Source: GCA-2708415 sp964351905
GTDB taxonomy: Bacteria > Pseudomonadota > Alphaproteobacteria > Micavibrionales > Micavibrionaceae
DNA length: 64,000 bases
NCBI GenBank assembly: GCA_964351905.1
Contig: CAYGPG010000004.1
Span: 1-64,000, forward strand
Reading direction: 5' to 3'
Part shown: one piece after another, positions 16,920-25,098 of the stretch
Layout of the letters: each line of letters opens with the position of its first letter
Position numbering within the stretch: the stretch's first letter is position 1
Program-made: the position numbers and the translations under genes
The notes under the pieces: generated by a model
Database searches by the model: none
Told to the model about the DNA's origin: nothing
The model's input: only the letters and a program-made list of their open reading frames with translations

Positions 16920-18067
16920 GTGCGAAATTTATTAAGCAGAGCAAATAGTCTTACGTGGCCGCAGAAAATTGGTGGTCTTGTTTCTGCTGCGATTGTTGCA
17001 AGTTCTTTAATAGCTATACCATTTTTAAAAGATATTAATTCCGGAGCAAAAAAAACTTACCTCGAAACTGAAACGACAACGGCAAAGGATTCCTTTCAAA
17101 AAACTAATCCTCCTAACCTCGATAATACCGAAAATAATTTTCATCAGAGTTATAAAGAGGCCTATCAAATAAGCCAAGGCATTGTTCAAAAACTTTATCC
17201 TGAAAGTGTTTACAATCCCTACATCGTTACCCGCATTGAGGACAATCCAGAATATCGAAACTATCTTGAAACTATCACTTACGCCGCCATCACCTATGGA
17301 AACCTTAATCCAGTATGGTTTGCAAACCAGATGTATAGAGAATGCAAGCAATTCGATCCAAACGTCATACAAGGTAAAGAATTATCAAGCGCTGGTGCGA
17401 TTGATGTGCCCAGTTCATGCCGGCTACTGCCGCTGAGGTCGGCTTTACAGTAGAAGATGTAACTGATTTTGAAAATGCTATGTACATAAGCGCCCACCAT
17501 ATGTCCGATTTAACAACTGAAAATAATAGTGATCAAAAATTAGCTATGGCTTCTTATAATGGAGGACACACCAGCGTTGCATTTGTAAAAGATGAATTAA
17601 GCCGTGACAATATAACAGGACAAGATTGGCTTAACTTCATGGAAAATCGACGTCATGAATTACCTTCTGATAAAGCGGGCGCTTGGCAAAATGAAACTTA
17701 TAAATATATTATAACAATTATTAACGGTGAATTTGCTTCTCATGATCAAAGAACAGCAAAACAGCAACAGCTAGGTGGGTTACCACCAAATTTGATGTTT
17801 ATTGGTGCCATATTGGCTCATGAAAAAGGACTTATAACTGAAAAAAACTTTGCAGCGTTGCAAAAACCTATGACAGGGCAATTTGGGCCAGAAGTTGAAG
17901 TCCCCGTGCGTCCACAAGCACGTCCAAATGGATTGGGAGAAAAAATGGCAGAGGCATCGCAAGTGATGCAATCTGCAGAAGTTTCTTCTGAAGGTGGCGC
18001 CACAAAAACATCTAAAAGGCCACAAATCCGTCCTGATCGAAAATTAGCCTCTTTTGAAAAATCATAA
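16920..18067 (+). pseudogene. Lytic transglycosylase-like protein, frameshifted
   Basis: Two overlapping frames make one protein of about 382 residues. The first (start GTG 16920, AGAGGG upstream) has an N-terminal membrane anchor or signal (LVSAAIVASSLIAIPFL, residues 20-36), the catalytic Glu in MYRECKQFDP (E141), and runs to ELSSAGAI. The second continues in the -1 frame with CAQFMPATAAEVG and MASYNGGHTSV, exactly the next transglycosylase SLT motifs. Adding one G at about 17403 restores GAIGCAQFMPATA. The protein ends in a Pro/Arg-rich tail. No slippery heptamer is seen, so this is a recent mutation or a sequencing error. If intact, it would cut peptidoglycan in the periplasm. Confidence 0.8.
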
Positions 18068-18104
18068 CCAACTGATTTAATTAAACTTTTCAAATCTCTG
18101 CTTT

Positions 18105-18134
18105 TTGCATTGGAGAGGTCTGTTTTGGTATAAT
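18105..18134 (+). promoter_or_regulatory. Candidate promoter with leaderless start
   Basis: TTGCAT (18105-18110), an 18-nt spacer and a perfect TATAAT (18129-18134). The ATG of the next gene is at 18140, only 5 nt after the -10. Confidence 0.6.
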
Positions 18135-18139
18135 TATGT

Positions 18140-19003
18140 ATGGTTCAAAATCTTACCATCGATGCAAAAGAACATAATTTGGCTCAAGCCAGAGCAGAGC
18201 CTGTTGAATTGCGATTTAAATCTGCTGAATTAAGACGTTTATTTAAAATGAACGGTCAGGATGTCACAGGGCGCGACGAGGCAAATGAAAAAGATTTCGC
18301 CGCTCTTGCAGGTAATGATGGAGCAAGCGCTGCGCATACTCACATTACTAATCAAAGAAAAGAAGAAGAAAAAGCTGCTTATCTAAAACGTGTTCATAGT
18401 GGTAATGCGATGGCCAAAACTTTGGGCGCGCCACTTGAAACTTATGGTAACAAATTTTTAGAAAATATTACGCTTGGTGATACCGAAATTAACGATCAAG
18501 GTCTTTTGATGGTGCGTGGTGGCGGTCCTAACTCTGAGTTGCGCGAAGCCACTCTGGATGAAAAAGCACAGTTGGAGCATAACAGTCAGCAATGTTCTAT
18601 CGCAGATACCGCGGAAGAAAGAGAAATGAGCGCCTATTTTGGCGGCGGGACAGATACCATTCCCGAAAGTCTTCAACGCTTGGCTGACGAAAAAAGGCTA
18701 AGTAACCCGACACAAGATGAATTAGCAACCTTAGTCAAAGAACGTTATGCCGATCATCCGCATATCGCACAGCGCATTGTTAACGGCGAAGTATTAGATT
18801 TACAAAACCTCAGCGGCCCAGATCTTTTGGCTGATATTGGTATCACACCGCGCGTTGGAACTTCCGCAGAACCAGCAGAATTTGCAGACAAAAACTTACA
18901 AGAAATGTTTTTTGGTGCAACGAACCCAGAGGCAATGACACCCGCCCCAGAAAAGCTACCAAGCCTTACTCCAACTATATCTGCTCCAACCCCTGTGGGT
19001 TAG
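18140..19003 (+). CDS. Hypothetical protein, 287 aa
   Basis: I do not recognise the family. The protein is soluble and acidic, without a signal peptide. The first half is charged and helical (HITNQRKEEEKAAYLKRVHS), the middle has Gly-rich MVRGGGPNSEL and YFGGGTDTIP, and the C-terminus is Pro/Thr-rich (LPSLTPTISAPTPVG). It is preceded by a perfect TATAAT only 5 nt from the ATG and has no Shine-Dalgarno, suggesting a leaderless mRNA. It stands between the transglycosylase gene and another unknown gene, all on the plus strand and all with Pro-rich tails, inside the split TCA block. Confidence 0.72.
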   Translation: MVQNLTIDAKEHNLAQARAEPVELRFKSAELRRLFKMNGQDVTGRDEANEKDFAALAGNDGASAAHTHITNQRKEEEKAAYLKRVHSGNAMAKTLGAPLETYGNKFLENITLGDTEINDQGLLMVRGGGPNSELREATLDEKAQLEHNSQQCSIADTAEEREMSAYFGGGTDTIPESLQRLADEKRLSNPTQDELATLVKERYADHPHIAQRIVNGEVLDLQNLSGPDLLADIGITPRVGTSAEPAEFADKNLQEMFFGATNPEAMTPAPEKLPSLTPTISAPTPVG

Positions 19004-19040
19004 TCAGTAACAGTTACACAAGATTTCAATCCGAAAAATC

Positions 19041-19069
19041 TTGACTTTTTGGGGTTTTTGCCGTATTTA
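19041..19069 (+). promoter_or_regulatory. Candidate promoter with leaderless start
   Basis: TTGACT (19041-19046), a 17-nt spacer and TATTTA (19064-19069), with the start codon at 19078, 8 nt after the -10 box. The arrangement matches that at 5574-5610. Confidence 0.65.
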
Positions 19070-19077
19070 TGAGTTAA

Positions 19078-19860
19078 ATGGAACAAAGAAATTATTCGTC
19101 TTTAAACACTCTACAACGTTTTTTAAAAGCGACTAAAGAGAGTGCCCAACGCTATTACACTCAATATTGGATTGGGCAAGAAAAACAAGGGCATTTTGGC
19201 CAACGCTTTCGAAGCCGCACAGCGCGAAAAGTATCCAATGCTATTTTTGCCTTTGGTCGTTTGCCTGTCATTTTTGCTTCAATGGTTGGACAACAAGGCG
19301 ACAATACCTCTTTTTCTTTAAAAGATATACGTAATGCTTTTTTTGAAAACTCCGATCCGAACGGATCTAATAAAGCTGTAGTTCCTTCGACAACGCACGA
19401 TGGCTTGCCCATAATCCAGCAGTCTGTTTCATTGAAAATCTTCAACGAATTGCAAGCGCAAGAAGAAGCTTTTGCAGATCGTCTTATAGCGGAGCAAAAT
19501 AGACTTATTCCTCCCAATCTTTCTAATTTAAGAGAGCCTGCGGATGAAGTTTTTGAGCGACACTTACCTATCATGCAAAAAATTGCGAGGCGGGAAGCTG
19601 AAGGTTACAATTTACGCGCTGTATTTGATAATAATGGCGCAATGCATATTGCGCACGATGAAAATGCGATTATTGGTCTAAGAAGTGAATTTGGAGAACA
19701 GAATATCGTAGAGCGCTTTTTCAATCCTCAACCATCAGCAAACGTACTTGTTTTTAAAACGAGTGTTTTGCCGCCGCAAGAAACAACAAAAATTGTCCCA
19801 GAGGCATCAAGGATTACGGGCGAGCCTGCCTTACAACCCGCTCCTGCTTATCGCCCCTAA
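19078..19860 (+). CDS. Hypothetical protein, 260 aa
   Basis: The family is not recognised. The N-terminal 60 residues are basic and aromatic (QRYYTQYWIGQEKQ), followed by AIFAFGRLPVIFASMVG (about residues 58-74), which could be one membrane segment. The middle is helical and charged, and the tail is Pro/Ala-rich (GEPALQPAPAYRP). No catalytic motif is visible. A promoter ends 8 nt before the ATG, again pointing to a leaderless transcript. Its stop lies 3 nt from the mdh stop on the other strand, a very tight convergent junction with no terminator between them. Confidence 0.72.
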   Translation: MEQRNYSSLNTLQRFLKATKESAQRYYTQYWIGQEKQGHFGQRFRSRTARKVSNAIFAFGRLPVIFASMVGQQGDNTSFSLKDIRNAFFENSDPNGSNKAVVPSTTHDGLPIIQQSVSLKIFNELQAQEEAFADRLIAEQNRLIPPNLSNLREPADEVFERHLPIMQKIARREAEGYNLRAVFDNNGAMHIAHDENAIIGLRSEFGEQNIVERFFNPQPSANVLVFKTSVLPPQETTKIVPEASRITGEPALQPAPAYRP

Positions 19861-19863
19861 ATT

Positions 19864-20832
19864 CTAAGCCGCATCCTTGGATATGTTTTCCATGGCTTCG
19901 TTTAGGTCTTTGACGGCTTGGACGGAATTATCAAACATTTCTTGTTCTTCTTTGTTCAATTTAATCTCAATAATTTTTTCGACACCATCTTTACCAATAA
20001 TCACGGGCACGCCGATATAAAGATCTTTCACGCCATACTCACCATTTAATTTTGCCGCGCAAGGCAGTACGCGTTTTTTATCTTTCAAATAACTTTCTGC
20101 CATCGCAATCGCCGACGACGCAGGAGCATAATAGGCCGAGCCTGTTTTTAACAACGCCACAATTTCGCCGCCACCCTTACGGGTGCGATCCACAATGGCA
20201 TCAATCTTGGCTTGCGTGCTCCATCCCATTTCGATGCAATCAGGAAGCGGAATACCCGCAATGGTTGAATAACGAATAGACGGCACCATTGTGTCGCCAT
20301 GACCGCCCAAAACAAAGGCCGTCACATCTTCAACGCTGACTTTAAATTCATCGGCGAGGAAATAACGAAAACGCGCAGAATCTAAAACGCCAGCCATCCC
20401 AACAACTTTTTTGCTGTCAAATCCTGTCGCGCGTTGCATGACTTCGACCATCACATCCAACGGATTTGTAATCACAATCACGAAGGCTTCAGGCGCATAT
20501 TTTTTGATATTTGCGCCGACGCTGTTAATAATGCCTGTGTTTATGCCGATAAGGTCATCACGGCTCATCCCTGGTTTACGCGGGATCCCTGCGGTGACGA
20601 TAATGACATCTGCGCCTTCGATGACGTCATAATCATTGCTGCCATTAAAGTCACAATCAAATCCTTCGACGGGGGCAGATTCGGCCAAATCCAATCCTTT
20701 ACCTTGTGGAATGCCCCCGGCAATGTCCACCATGGCCACGTCGCCCAATTCTTTCAATCCCGCAAGATGCGCGAGCGTCCCGCCAATCATCCCTGCGCCA
20801 ACCAAACCAATTTTTGCTCTACCGTGTGCCAT
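19864..20832 (-). CDS. mdh: Malate dehydrogenase
   Basis: The enzyme interconverts malate and oxaloacetate with NAD in the TCA cycle. The NAD-binding motif KIGLVGAGMIGGTLA is at residues 6-20, the substrate Arg region GIPRKPGMSRDDL near 82-94, ITNPLDVMVEV near 120, and the catalytic His in LGGHGDTMVPSIRYS near 175-189. The length of 322 aa is the usual alphaproteobacterial (lactate dehydrogenase-like) form. GGAGATATA precedes the ATG. It leads the TCA block, but sucC follows only after a 3.1-kb insertion. Confidence 0.97.
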   Translation of the reverse strand: MAHGRAKIGLVGAGMIGGTLAHLAGLKELGDVAMVDIAGGIPQGKGLDLAESAPVEGFDCDFNGSNDYDVIEGADVIIVTAGIPRKPGMSRDDLIGINTGIINSVGANIKKYAPEAFVIVITNPLDVMVEVMQRATGFDSKKVVGMAGVLDSARFRYFLADEFKVSVEDVTAFVLGGHGDTMVPSIRYSTIAGIPLPDCIEMGWSTQAKIDAIVDRTRKGGGEIVALLKTGSAYYAPASSAIAMAESYLKDKKRVLPCAAKLNGEYGVKDLYIGVPVIIGKDGVEKIIEIKLNKEEQEMFDNSVQAVKDLNEAMENISKDAA

Positions 20833-20922
20833 TTATATATCTCCAATATTCTTCTTGTTTAAAATCTATAAATATCATAAATATGCCGCCAAGTGATGTC
20901 GAGATATAAAGAATGAATTTAA

Positions 20923-20951
20923 TTGACATAATTTTTAATGTTGTGTAAAAC
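20923..20951 (+). promoter_or_regulatory. Candidate sigma-70 promoter
   Basis: TTGACA (20923-20928), a 17-nt spacer and TAAAAC (20946-20951), about 33 nt before the ATG at 20984. The -35 is perfect and the -10 matches 4 of 6 bases. The TTGACATAATTT block is the same as in the promoter at 5574. Confidence 0.5.
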
Positions 20952-20983
20952 AATTTAACTATAAAAATAAAGAGTGTGTATAA

Positions 20984-21439
20984 ATGTCTACTACTGCAAC
21001 AAAGCCAGATTTAACAGTTATTCCTAATACAGGTCCTGACTACAGTAGATTCAAAGCCGAAAATTATTTTCCTGCGGCCTTTATTGAAGCTGCCGCAGAG
21101 GCTATTGTTGAAGAGGGATTGAAGACAACAAACATACCTTCGCCAAGAACACCAACTGAACAATCTGAAGCAAAAATAGCGAATGATAAGAAAGTACATG
21201 AACTTGCAGACCGTTTTTCTAAAGCGAATACTCAACGCCCTTTCATTACTTTTGATAAAGATGGCTTAAGTTTTAAAGTTGATTTGAGTCAAGCTCCGGA
21301 AGGTATGAGGAACTCTTTGCTTGTTGAGAGGGCTATCCGACAAAAAATAGGCCACATGGGCTTTGCTCAATCGCAAGGATGGATAAAAGAGAGAGGCACA
21401 GGAATTATTGAAGTTTCCTCTCCCGCTTTTGCTAATTAA
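20984..21439 (+). CDS. Hypothetical protein, 151 aa
   Basis: I do not recognise it. There is no signal peptide or membrane segment. The N-terminus is Thr/Pro-rich (MSTTATKPDLTVIPNTGPDY), followed by a helical acidic stretch and a compact C-terminal part (RPFITFDKDGLSFKVDLSQA). It has a promoter with a perfect -35 and AAAGAG upstream of the ATG. The stop lies 2 nt from the convergent L,D-transpeptidase gene. Low G+C resembles the other short plus-strand unknowns in this window, suggesting a lineage-specific gene. Confidence 0.7.
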   Translation: MSTTATKPDLTVIPNTGPDYSRFKAENYFPAAFIEAAAEAIVEEGLKTTNIPSPRTPTEQSEAKIANDKKVHELADRFSKANTQRPFITFDKDGLSFKVDLSQAPEGMRNSLLVERAIRQKIGHMGFAQSQGWIKERGTGIIEVSSPAFAN

Positions 21440-21441
21440 AT

Positions 21442-21927
21442 CTAAGGCCTGATCTCTATCGGCGTGTTGAGCGCGATTAAATCGAAGAGCTCATCCATTT
21501 CTGCATTACGTACGGCGATGCAGCCTTCTGTCCAGTTAAGGGGTTCGAACGGGCCTGTGACGTTTCCTAATTCATTTGGAAACCCGTGAATAACGATGTC
21601 ACCGCCAGGGTTCACGCCGCGTGCCATCGCGCGTTTGATGTCTTCCTCATCAGGATAGGATACGGTAATGGAGCGATAAAATTTACTTTTATTGTTCTTA
21701 TGAATTAATAAATATTCGCCTTCAGGTGTGCGCATATCCCCTTCTTTGACTTTATGTCCCACGGGGTTGCCGCCCAGAGAAATATTATAGGTGCGCAAAA
21801 TACGCTCCCCGTCCAACAAATACATTTTGTTTTTGGATTTTTCGACCAGAACCCGATCCACGCTAGGCGGGGCGGCGCAGGCGGTTAATAGGAGTATGAG
21901 AGCAAAGCTGGCGATTCTTTTTAACAC
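21442..21927 (-). CDS. L,D-transpeptidase (YkuD) family lipoprotein
   Basis: The N-terminus RIASFALILLLTACAAPP carries a lipobox (LTAC) for lipid attachment at Cys17. The YkuD domain follows: VEKSKNKMYLLDGERIL, the active-site IVIHGFP with its His, and WTEGCIAVRNAEMDEL with the catalytic Cys (usually S-x-G-C; here T-E-G-C). It would cross-link peptidoglycan or lipoprotein in the periplasm. The length of 161 aa is that of minimal family members such as YafK-type proteins. It lies 4 nt downstream of the DUF2336 gene, so probably at the end of that operon. Confidence 0.9.
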   Translation of the reverse strand: MLKRIASFALILLLTACAAPPSVDRVLVEKSKNKMYLLDGERILRTYNISLGGNPVGHKVKEGDMRTPEGEYLLIHKNNKSKFYRSITVSYPDEEDIKRAMARGVNPGGDIVIHGFPNELGNVTGPFEPLNWTEGCIAVRNAEMDELFDLIALNTPIEIRP

Positions 21928-21931
21928 GCCC

Positions 21932-23212
21932 CTATTCTATCCCTAAAAACTCCAATTGCCACTTCATTTCCTTAGGCTCGTAAGGGTAATCTGAGCCATT
22001 CTTGGGATAAATTAGCTCTTTGGTTGGGATATTGGCGATTTCCTGTTGAATACGAAAAGCAAAGCGCATGGAGAGGCCCGCCTTCCAACAGACCGCGCAA
22101 ATCATTTGTGGTTTTTTGATCGAAAAAACTTTTTGGATGGTCGGGCGTTTCGTATTGGTTAGACACGCCAAAGCCGCGATTAAGAATTCCTTATCCTGCA
22201 ACGCCACATAATCGCTAATCACGTCTTCGGTCAATTGTCCTTTAGCCAATAATTCATTCACGCGGATCACCACATTTTCAGATGATTTTTTCTTGCCTAT
22301 AGCATCTGTTGTGTTGACCTCCGTCGCCAAATTAATTCTGCGCCTTGTGGAATCTGTGACAATTTCTGTCGTTGATAAATCAAAGCCACCTTTTTTCTCT
22401 AACAATTTACGAATGCGCCCATCGACATAGCGCGACAATAATTTCGCCATATCTTTTGGCAAAGGATGATTTTTGGCCAATGGCTCATGCCATTCGGGAA
22501 ATTCTTTGGCGCGTTCAATAATCGCGTGAATAACATCTTCGTTAATGTCTGCGCCTTTGTTATTCAAAAGTGTTGTTCCCGCTTTGCTATTGCCTGTTTC
22601 AATAACGGCTTTGGACACCTTCGCGCTAATTTGTGGACGCTTCGCCACCGCTTCGGCTGCCCAACTGGCGGGATGGGTGGCGAGGATATCAATGAGATCA
22701 CTATCTTTTAAGGCGACACAAAAGCGTAAAATAGGTTCTGATATTTCGCGTTCTATATCACGCGCCAATTGTGCCGCTACACTGGGCGGCGCATAGGCGT
22801 GATCTTTGATGGAGCTCGCCAAACCACGACGAATTTTTAGAACCTCATCCAAAGCCAAGGTGCCAAGCGCCTGCACGGCATAGGCGTAAAGTTGGCTTTG
22901 TGTATCTTGCGAAAGATCAGGCAACAATTTTACCAAACGGTTTGCTAATTCCATCCGCACATCGGCATTACCATCAATGGCTAGCGTTGCACTGGCGTGA
23001 ATAGGCGTTGATTTATTTTTGGCGACCGCTTGGCGTACCTTCGGATCAGGGTCATGTTCTGCTAAATAAAACAGCAATTCTTTATTTGTTTTAGTTTTTT
23101 TAGCCAAAGAAAGGCGTTCTTTTTGCGATCCTTTTACCGCTATGATTTTGTCATTGTGATAACGCGCTTGCGTGTCTTTTTTCTTTGTAAAAAAATCAAC
23201 CAGCCACGTCAT
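21932..23212 (-). CDS. DUF2336 domain protein, HEAT-like repeats
   Basis: The 426-residue protein is helical with HEAT-like units (KEERLSLAKK-type and DPDPKVRQAVAKNK near residues 52-65). The segment LARDIEREISEPILRFCVAL near 145-165 is the hallmark of the DUF2336 family of alphaproteobacteria. The function is not established; such proteins are thought to be scaffolds. The C-terminal part has two Cys in MICAVCWKAGLS. The start overlaps the end of zapE by 17 nt, and the L,D-transpeptidase follows after 4 nt, so the three are likely co-transcribed. Confidence 0.82.
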   Translation of the reverse strand: MTWLVDFFTKKKDTQARYHNDKIIAVKGSQKERLSLAKKTKTNKELLFYLAEHDPDPKVRQAVAKNKSTPIHASATLAIDGNADVRMELANRLVKLLPDLSQDTQSQLYAYAVQALGTLALDEVLKIRRGLASSIKDHAYAPPSVAAQLARDIEREISEPILRFCVALKDSDLIDILATHPASWAAEAVAKRPQISAKVSKAVIETGNSKAGTTLLNNKGADINEDVIHAIIERAKEFPEWHEPLAKNHPLPKDMAKLLSRYVDGRIRKLLEKKGGFDLSTTEIVTDSTRRRINLATEVNTTDAIGKKKSSENVVIRVNELLAKGQLTEDVISDYVALQDKEFLIAALACLTNTKRPTIQKVFSIKKPQMICAVCWKAGLSMRFAFRIQQEIANIPTKELIYPKNGSDYPYEPKEMKWQLEFLGIE

Positions 23213-24326
23213 GTTTTACTCTTTCATCATGATATGTTTTGGATTGCATTTCCATGAGGCGGCTGACAGTTCTATCAAATTCAAACGCATGATCGCTCCC
23301 ATCATAAAGATTATGAATGTCATTGGCGGCAGATAAAACCAGACGGCATTTTGCTTCGTATAGACAATCAATCAATAAAATAAACCTCTTGGCTTCGTTG
23401 CGATTTTCGGCAGACAATGTTGGAATATTTTCAACAAAAACAGTATCAAAACTTTGTGCAATTTTGATGTAATCTTCTGCACCCAGCGGTTGCTCACACA
23501 ACTGTGCAAACGTCGTGCGCGCGACGTTATTGGATACTGTTATTTCTAAATTACGGCCTTTCACCTCTATAATTTTACGCTCAATCTTTTGATTATTGGT
23601 TAATTCAGCAAATAATTGACCAATTTTTCCTAAGGTTTGCTCATTCAAAGGGCAAAAATAGTAAATATCCTGATCAGGATCGCTTAAGGCGCGGTAATCT
23701 TGGTCGCTGTCTAAGTGCACAATTTTTAGACGCTCTTTTAGCAACGTAATAAACGGCATAAACAAATCCCGTTGCAGACCGCCTTCGTACAAATTATCTG
23801 GTGCCCAGTTACTGGTGGCCACAACCACAACATTTTGTTCCATCAGGGCGGTAAAAAGTCGTCCTAAAATCATCGCATCGGCGACATCGGTCACATGAAA
23901 TTCATCAAAACATAGGAGCTTTGTTTGGCGCGCTACATGATCGGCGTAAGCAGGTAAAAGATCGTCCATTTGATCACCACGTTTTTGGTGCAGCCAATCA
24001 TGAGTTTCAATCATAAATTCATGAAAATGCACGCGGCGTTTTTGAATTGTTGGTGGAATGAAATCGTAAAATAAATCCATCAACATGGATTTACCGCGCC
24101 CCACGCCACCATAAAGATAAACGCCTTTAATATCATTCTCACTTGCAGTCATTCTGAACGCAGTGAAGAATCTCTTCATGGCACCAAAGATCCTTCGCTT
24201 GCGCTCAGGATGACAAAGTTGGTTTGCCAATCTTTGTAATTCAACAATGGCTTTACGTTGCGTCGCGTCTTCGCCCCACCTATTTTGAACAAGCTTCTTT
24301 TTATATCGGGCGAAAAGATCAGGCAT
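23196..24326 (-). CDS. zapE: Cell division protein ZapE (AFG1-like ATPase) with an inserted repeat peptide
   Basis: ZapE is an AFG1-type ATPase linked to the division ring. Walker A GGVGRGKSML is at residues 72-81, Walker B LLCFDEFHVTD near 137-147, the sensor region VVVATSNWAPDNLYEGGLQR near 174-193, and RFILLIDCLYE near the end. Residues 37-59 (from CHPERKRRIF to TAFRMT) are not part of the family: they translate the palindromic repeat at 24148-24215, which replaces the usual short link before Walker A and stays in frame. The start overlaps the tatC stop by 8 nt; the stop overlaps the DUF2336 gene. Confidence 0.92.
   Translation of the reverse strand: MPDLFARYKKKLVQNRWGEDATQRKAIVELQRLANQLCHPERKRRIFGAMKRFFTAFRMTASENDIKGVYLYGGVGRGKSMLMDLFYDFIPPTIQKRRVHFHEFMIETHDWLHQKRGDQMDDLLPAYADHVARQTKLLCFDEFHVTDVADAMILGRLFTALMEQNVVVVATSNWAPDNLYEGGLQRDLFMPFITLLKERLKIVHLDSDQDYRALSDPDQDIYYFCPLNEQTLGKIGQLFAELTNNQKIERKIIEVKGRNLEITVSNNVARTTFAQLCEQPLGAEDYIKIAQSFDTVFVENIPTLSAENRNEAKRFILLIDCLYEAKCRLVLSAANDIHNLYDGSDHAFEFDRTVSRLMEMQSKTYHDERVKHDVAG
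24148..24215. repeat. Palindromic repeat, family A (copy 2), inside zapE
   Basis: The 68 nt start GTCATTCTGAACGCAGTGAA and end CTTGCGCTCAGGATGACA, with inner GAATCTCTTC and AAAGATCCTTC partners, matching the arms of the copy at 3833-3906. It lies wholly within the zapE coding sequence and adds about 23 codons without breaking the frame. Confidence 0.88.
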
Positions 24327-25098
24327 TTTTTGAATCTTTTAGGCGCTGCTTTTCAAAATAACGCACAAGCAAAATGGAAATTTCATAAAGACCAAGGATA
24401 GGAATGGCCAATCCAATTTGCGAGATCACATCAGGCGGAGTCAAAAATGCCGCCACAACAAAGGTGAAAATCACCGCATATTTACGTTTTGCCGCCAGCG
24501 TTTTTGAAGATACCAATCCCGCCTTACCCATCAACGTCAAAAGAACAGGCAGTTGAAAACATATCCCAAAGGCAAAGATCAGGGTCATGATTAAATCAAG
24601 ATATTCACTGACCCGTGCTTCAAGCTGAATAGGCAATGATGTTTCTGCGCCACTGCTTTGGAAGCTCAAAAAGAAATCCCACGCCATCGGGATCACGCCA
24701 TAATAAACAACTGCGCCGCCTGCAAAAAATAAGACCGGCGTCGCAACAAGGAAAGGCAAAAACGCGCTTCTCTCATTTTTATAAAGCCCAGGGGCGATAA
24801 ACATCCAAAGCTGCGCTAGCAAAATAGGAAATGTTAAAAACACGCCAGAGAAAAAAGCGACTTTAAGATAGGTAAAGAAAGCTTCGGTCAGTCCTGTATA
24901 AATCAAACGTTGCGTACTTTCCGCGCCCATGGCGTTTGACAACGGTTCCACCAAAAATCCATAGATATTTTCAACAAAGAAAAAACAAATCCCTGTGCCC
25001 AATGCCATCGCAACAAAAACCCACATCAGGCGTCTGCGCAATTCCAAAAGATGTCCCGTCATGGGGAGTTTAGAATGATCAGCTTGTGGGTTTGTCAT
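24319..25098 (-). CDS. tatC: Twin-arginine translocase subunit TatC
   Basis: TatC is the six-helix receptor of the Tat export system. The cytoplasmic start has the conserved LPMTGHLLELRRRL, then hydrophobic helices (VFVAMALGTGICFFFVENIY; VFLTFPILLAQLWMFIAPGLY; FLVATPVLFFAGGAVVYYGV), the SEYLDLIM segment, and the last helices (FAFGICFQLPVLLTLM; YAVIFTFVVAAFLTPPDVIS). The length is 259 aa. I chose the ATG at 25098, because GGAGGGG stands directly before the ATGATG pair; a longer frame to 25116 is possible. The start overlaps tatB, and the stop overlaps zapE. Confidence 0.95.
   Translation of the reverse strand: MTNPQADHSKLPMTGHLLELRRRLMWVFVAMALGTGICFFFVENIYGFLVEPLSNAMGAESTQRLIYTGLTEAFFTYLKVAFFSGVFLTFPILLAQLWMFIAPGLYKNERSAFLPFLVATPVLFFAGGAVVYYGVIPMAWDFFLSFQSSGAETSLPIQLEARVSEYLDLIMTLIFAFGICFQLPVLLTLMGKAGLVSSKTLAAKRKYAVIFTFVVAAFLTPPDVISQIGLAIPILGLYEISILLVRYFEKQRLKDSKNA

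Noticed and set aside
17395..17420. Programmed -1 frameshift in the transglycosylase gene
   Set aside because: No slippery heptamer or downstream pseudoknot-like structure is seen at the crossover, and this family is not known to use frameshifting.
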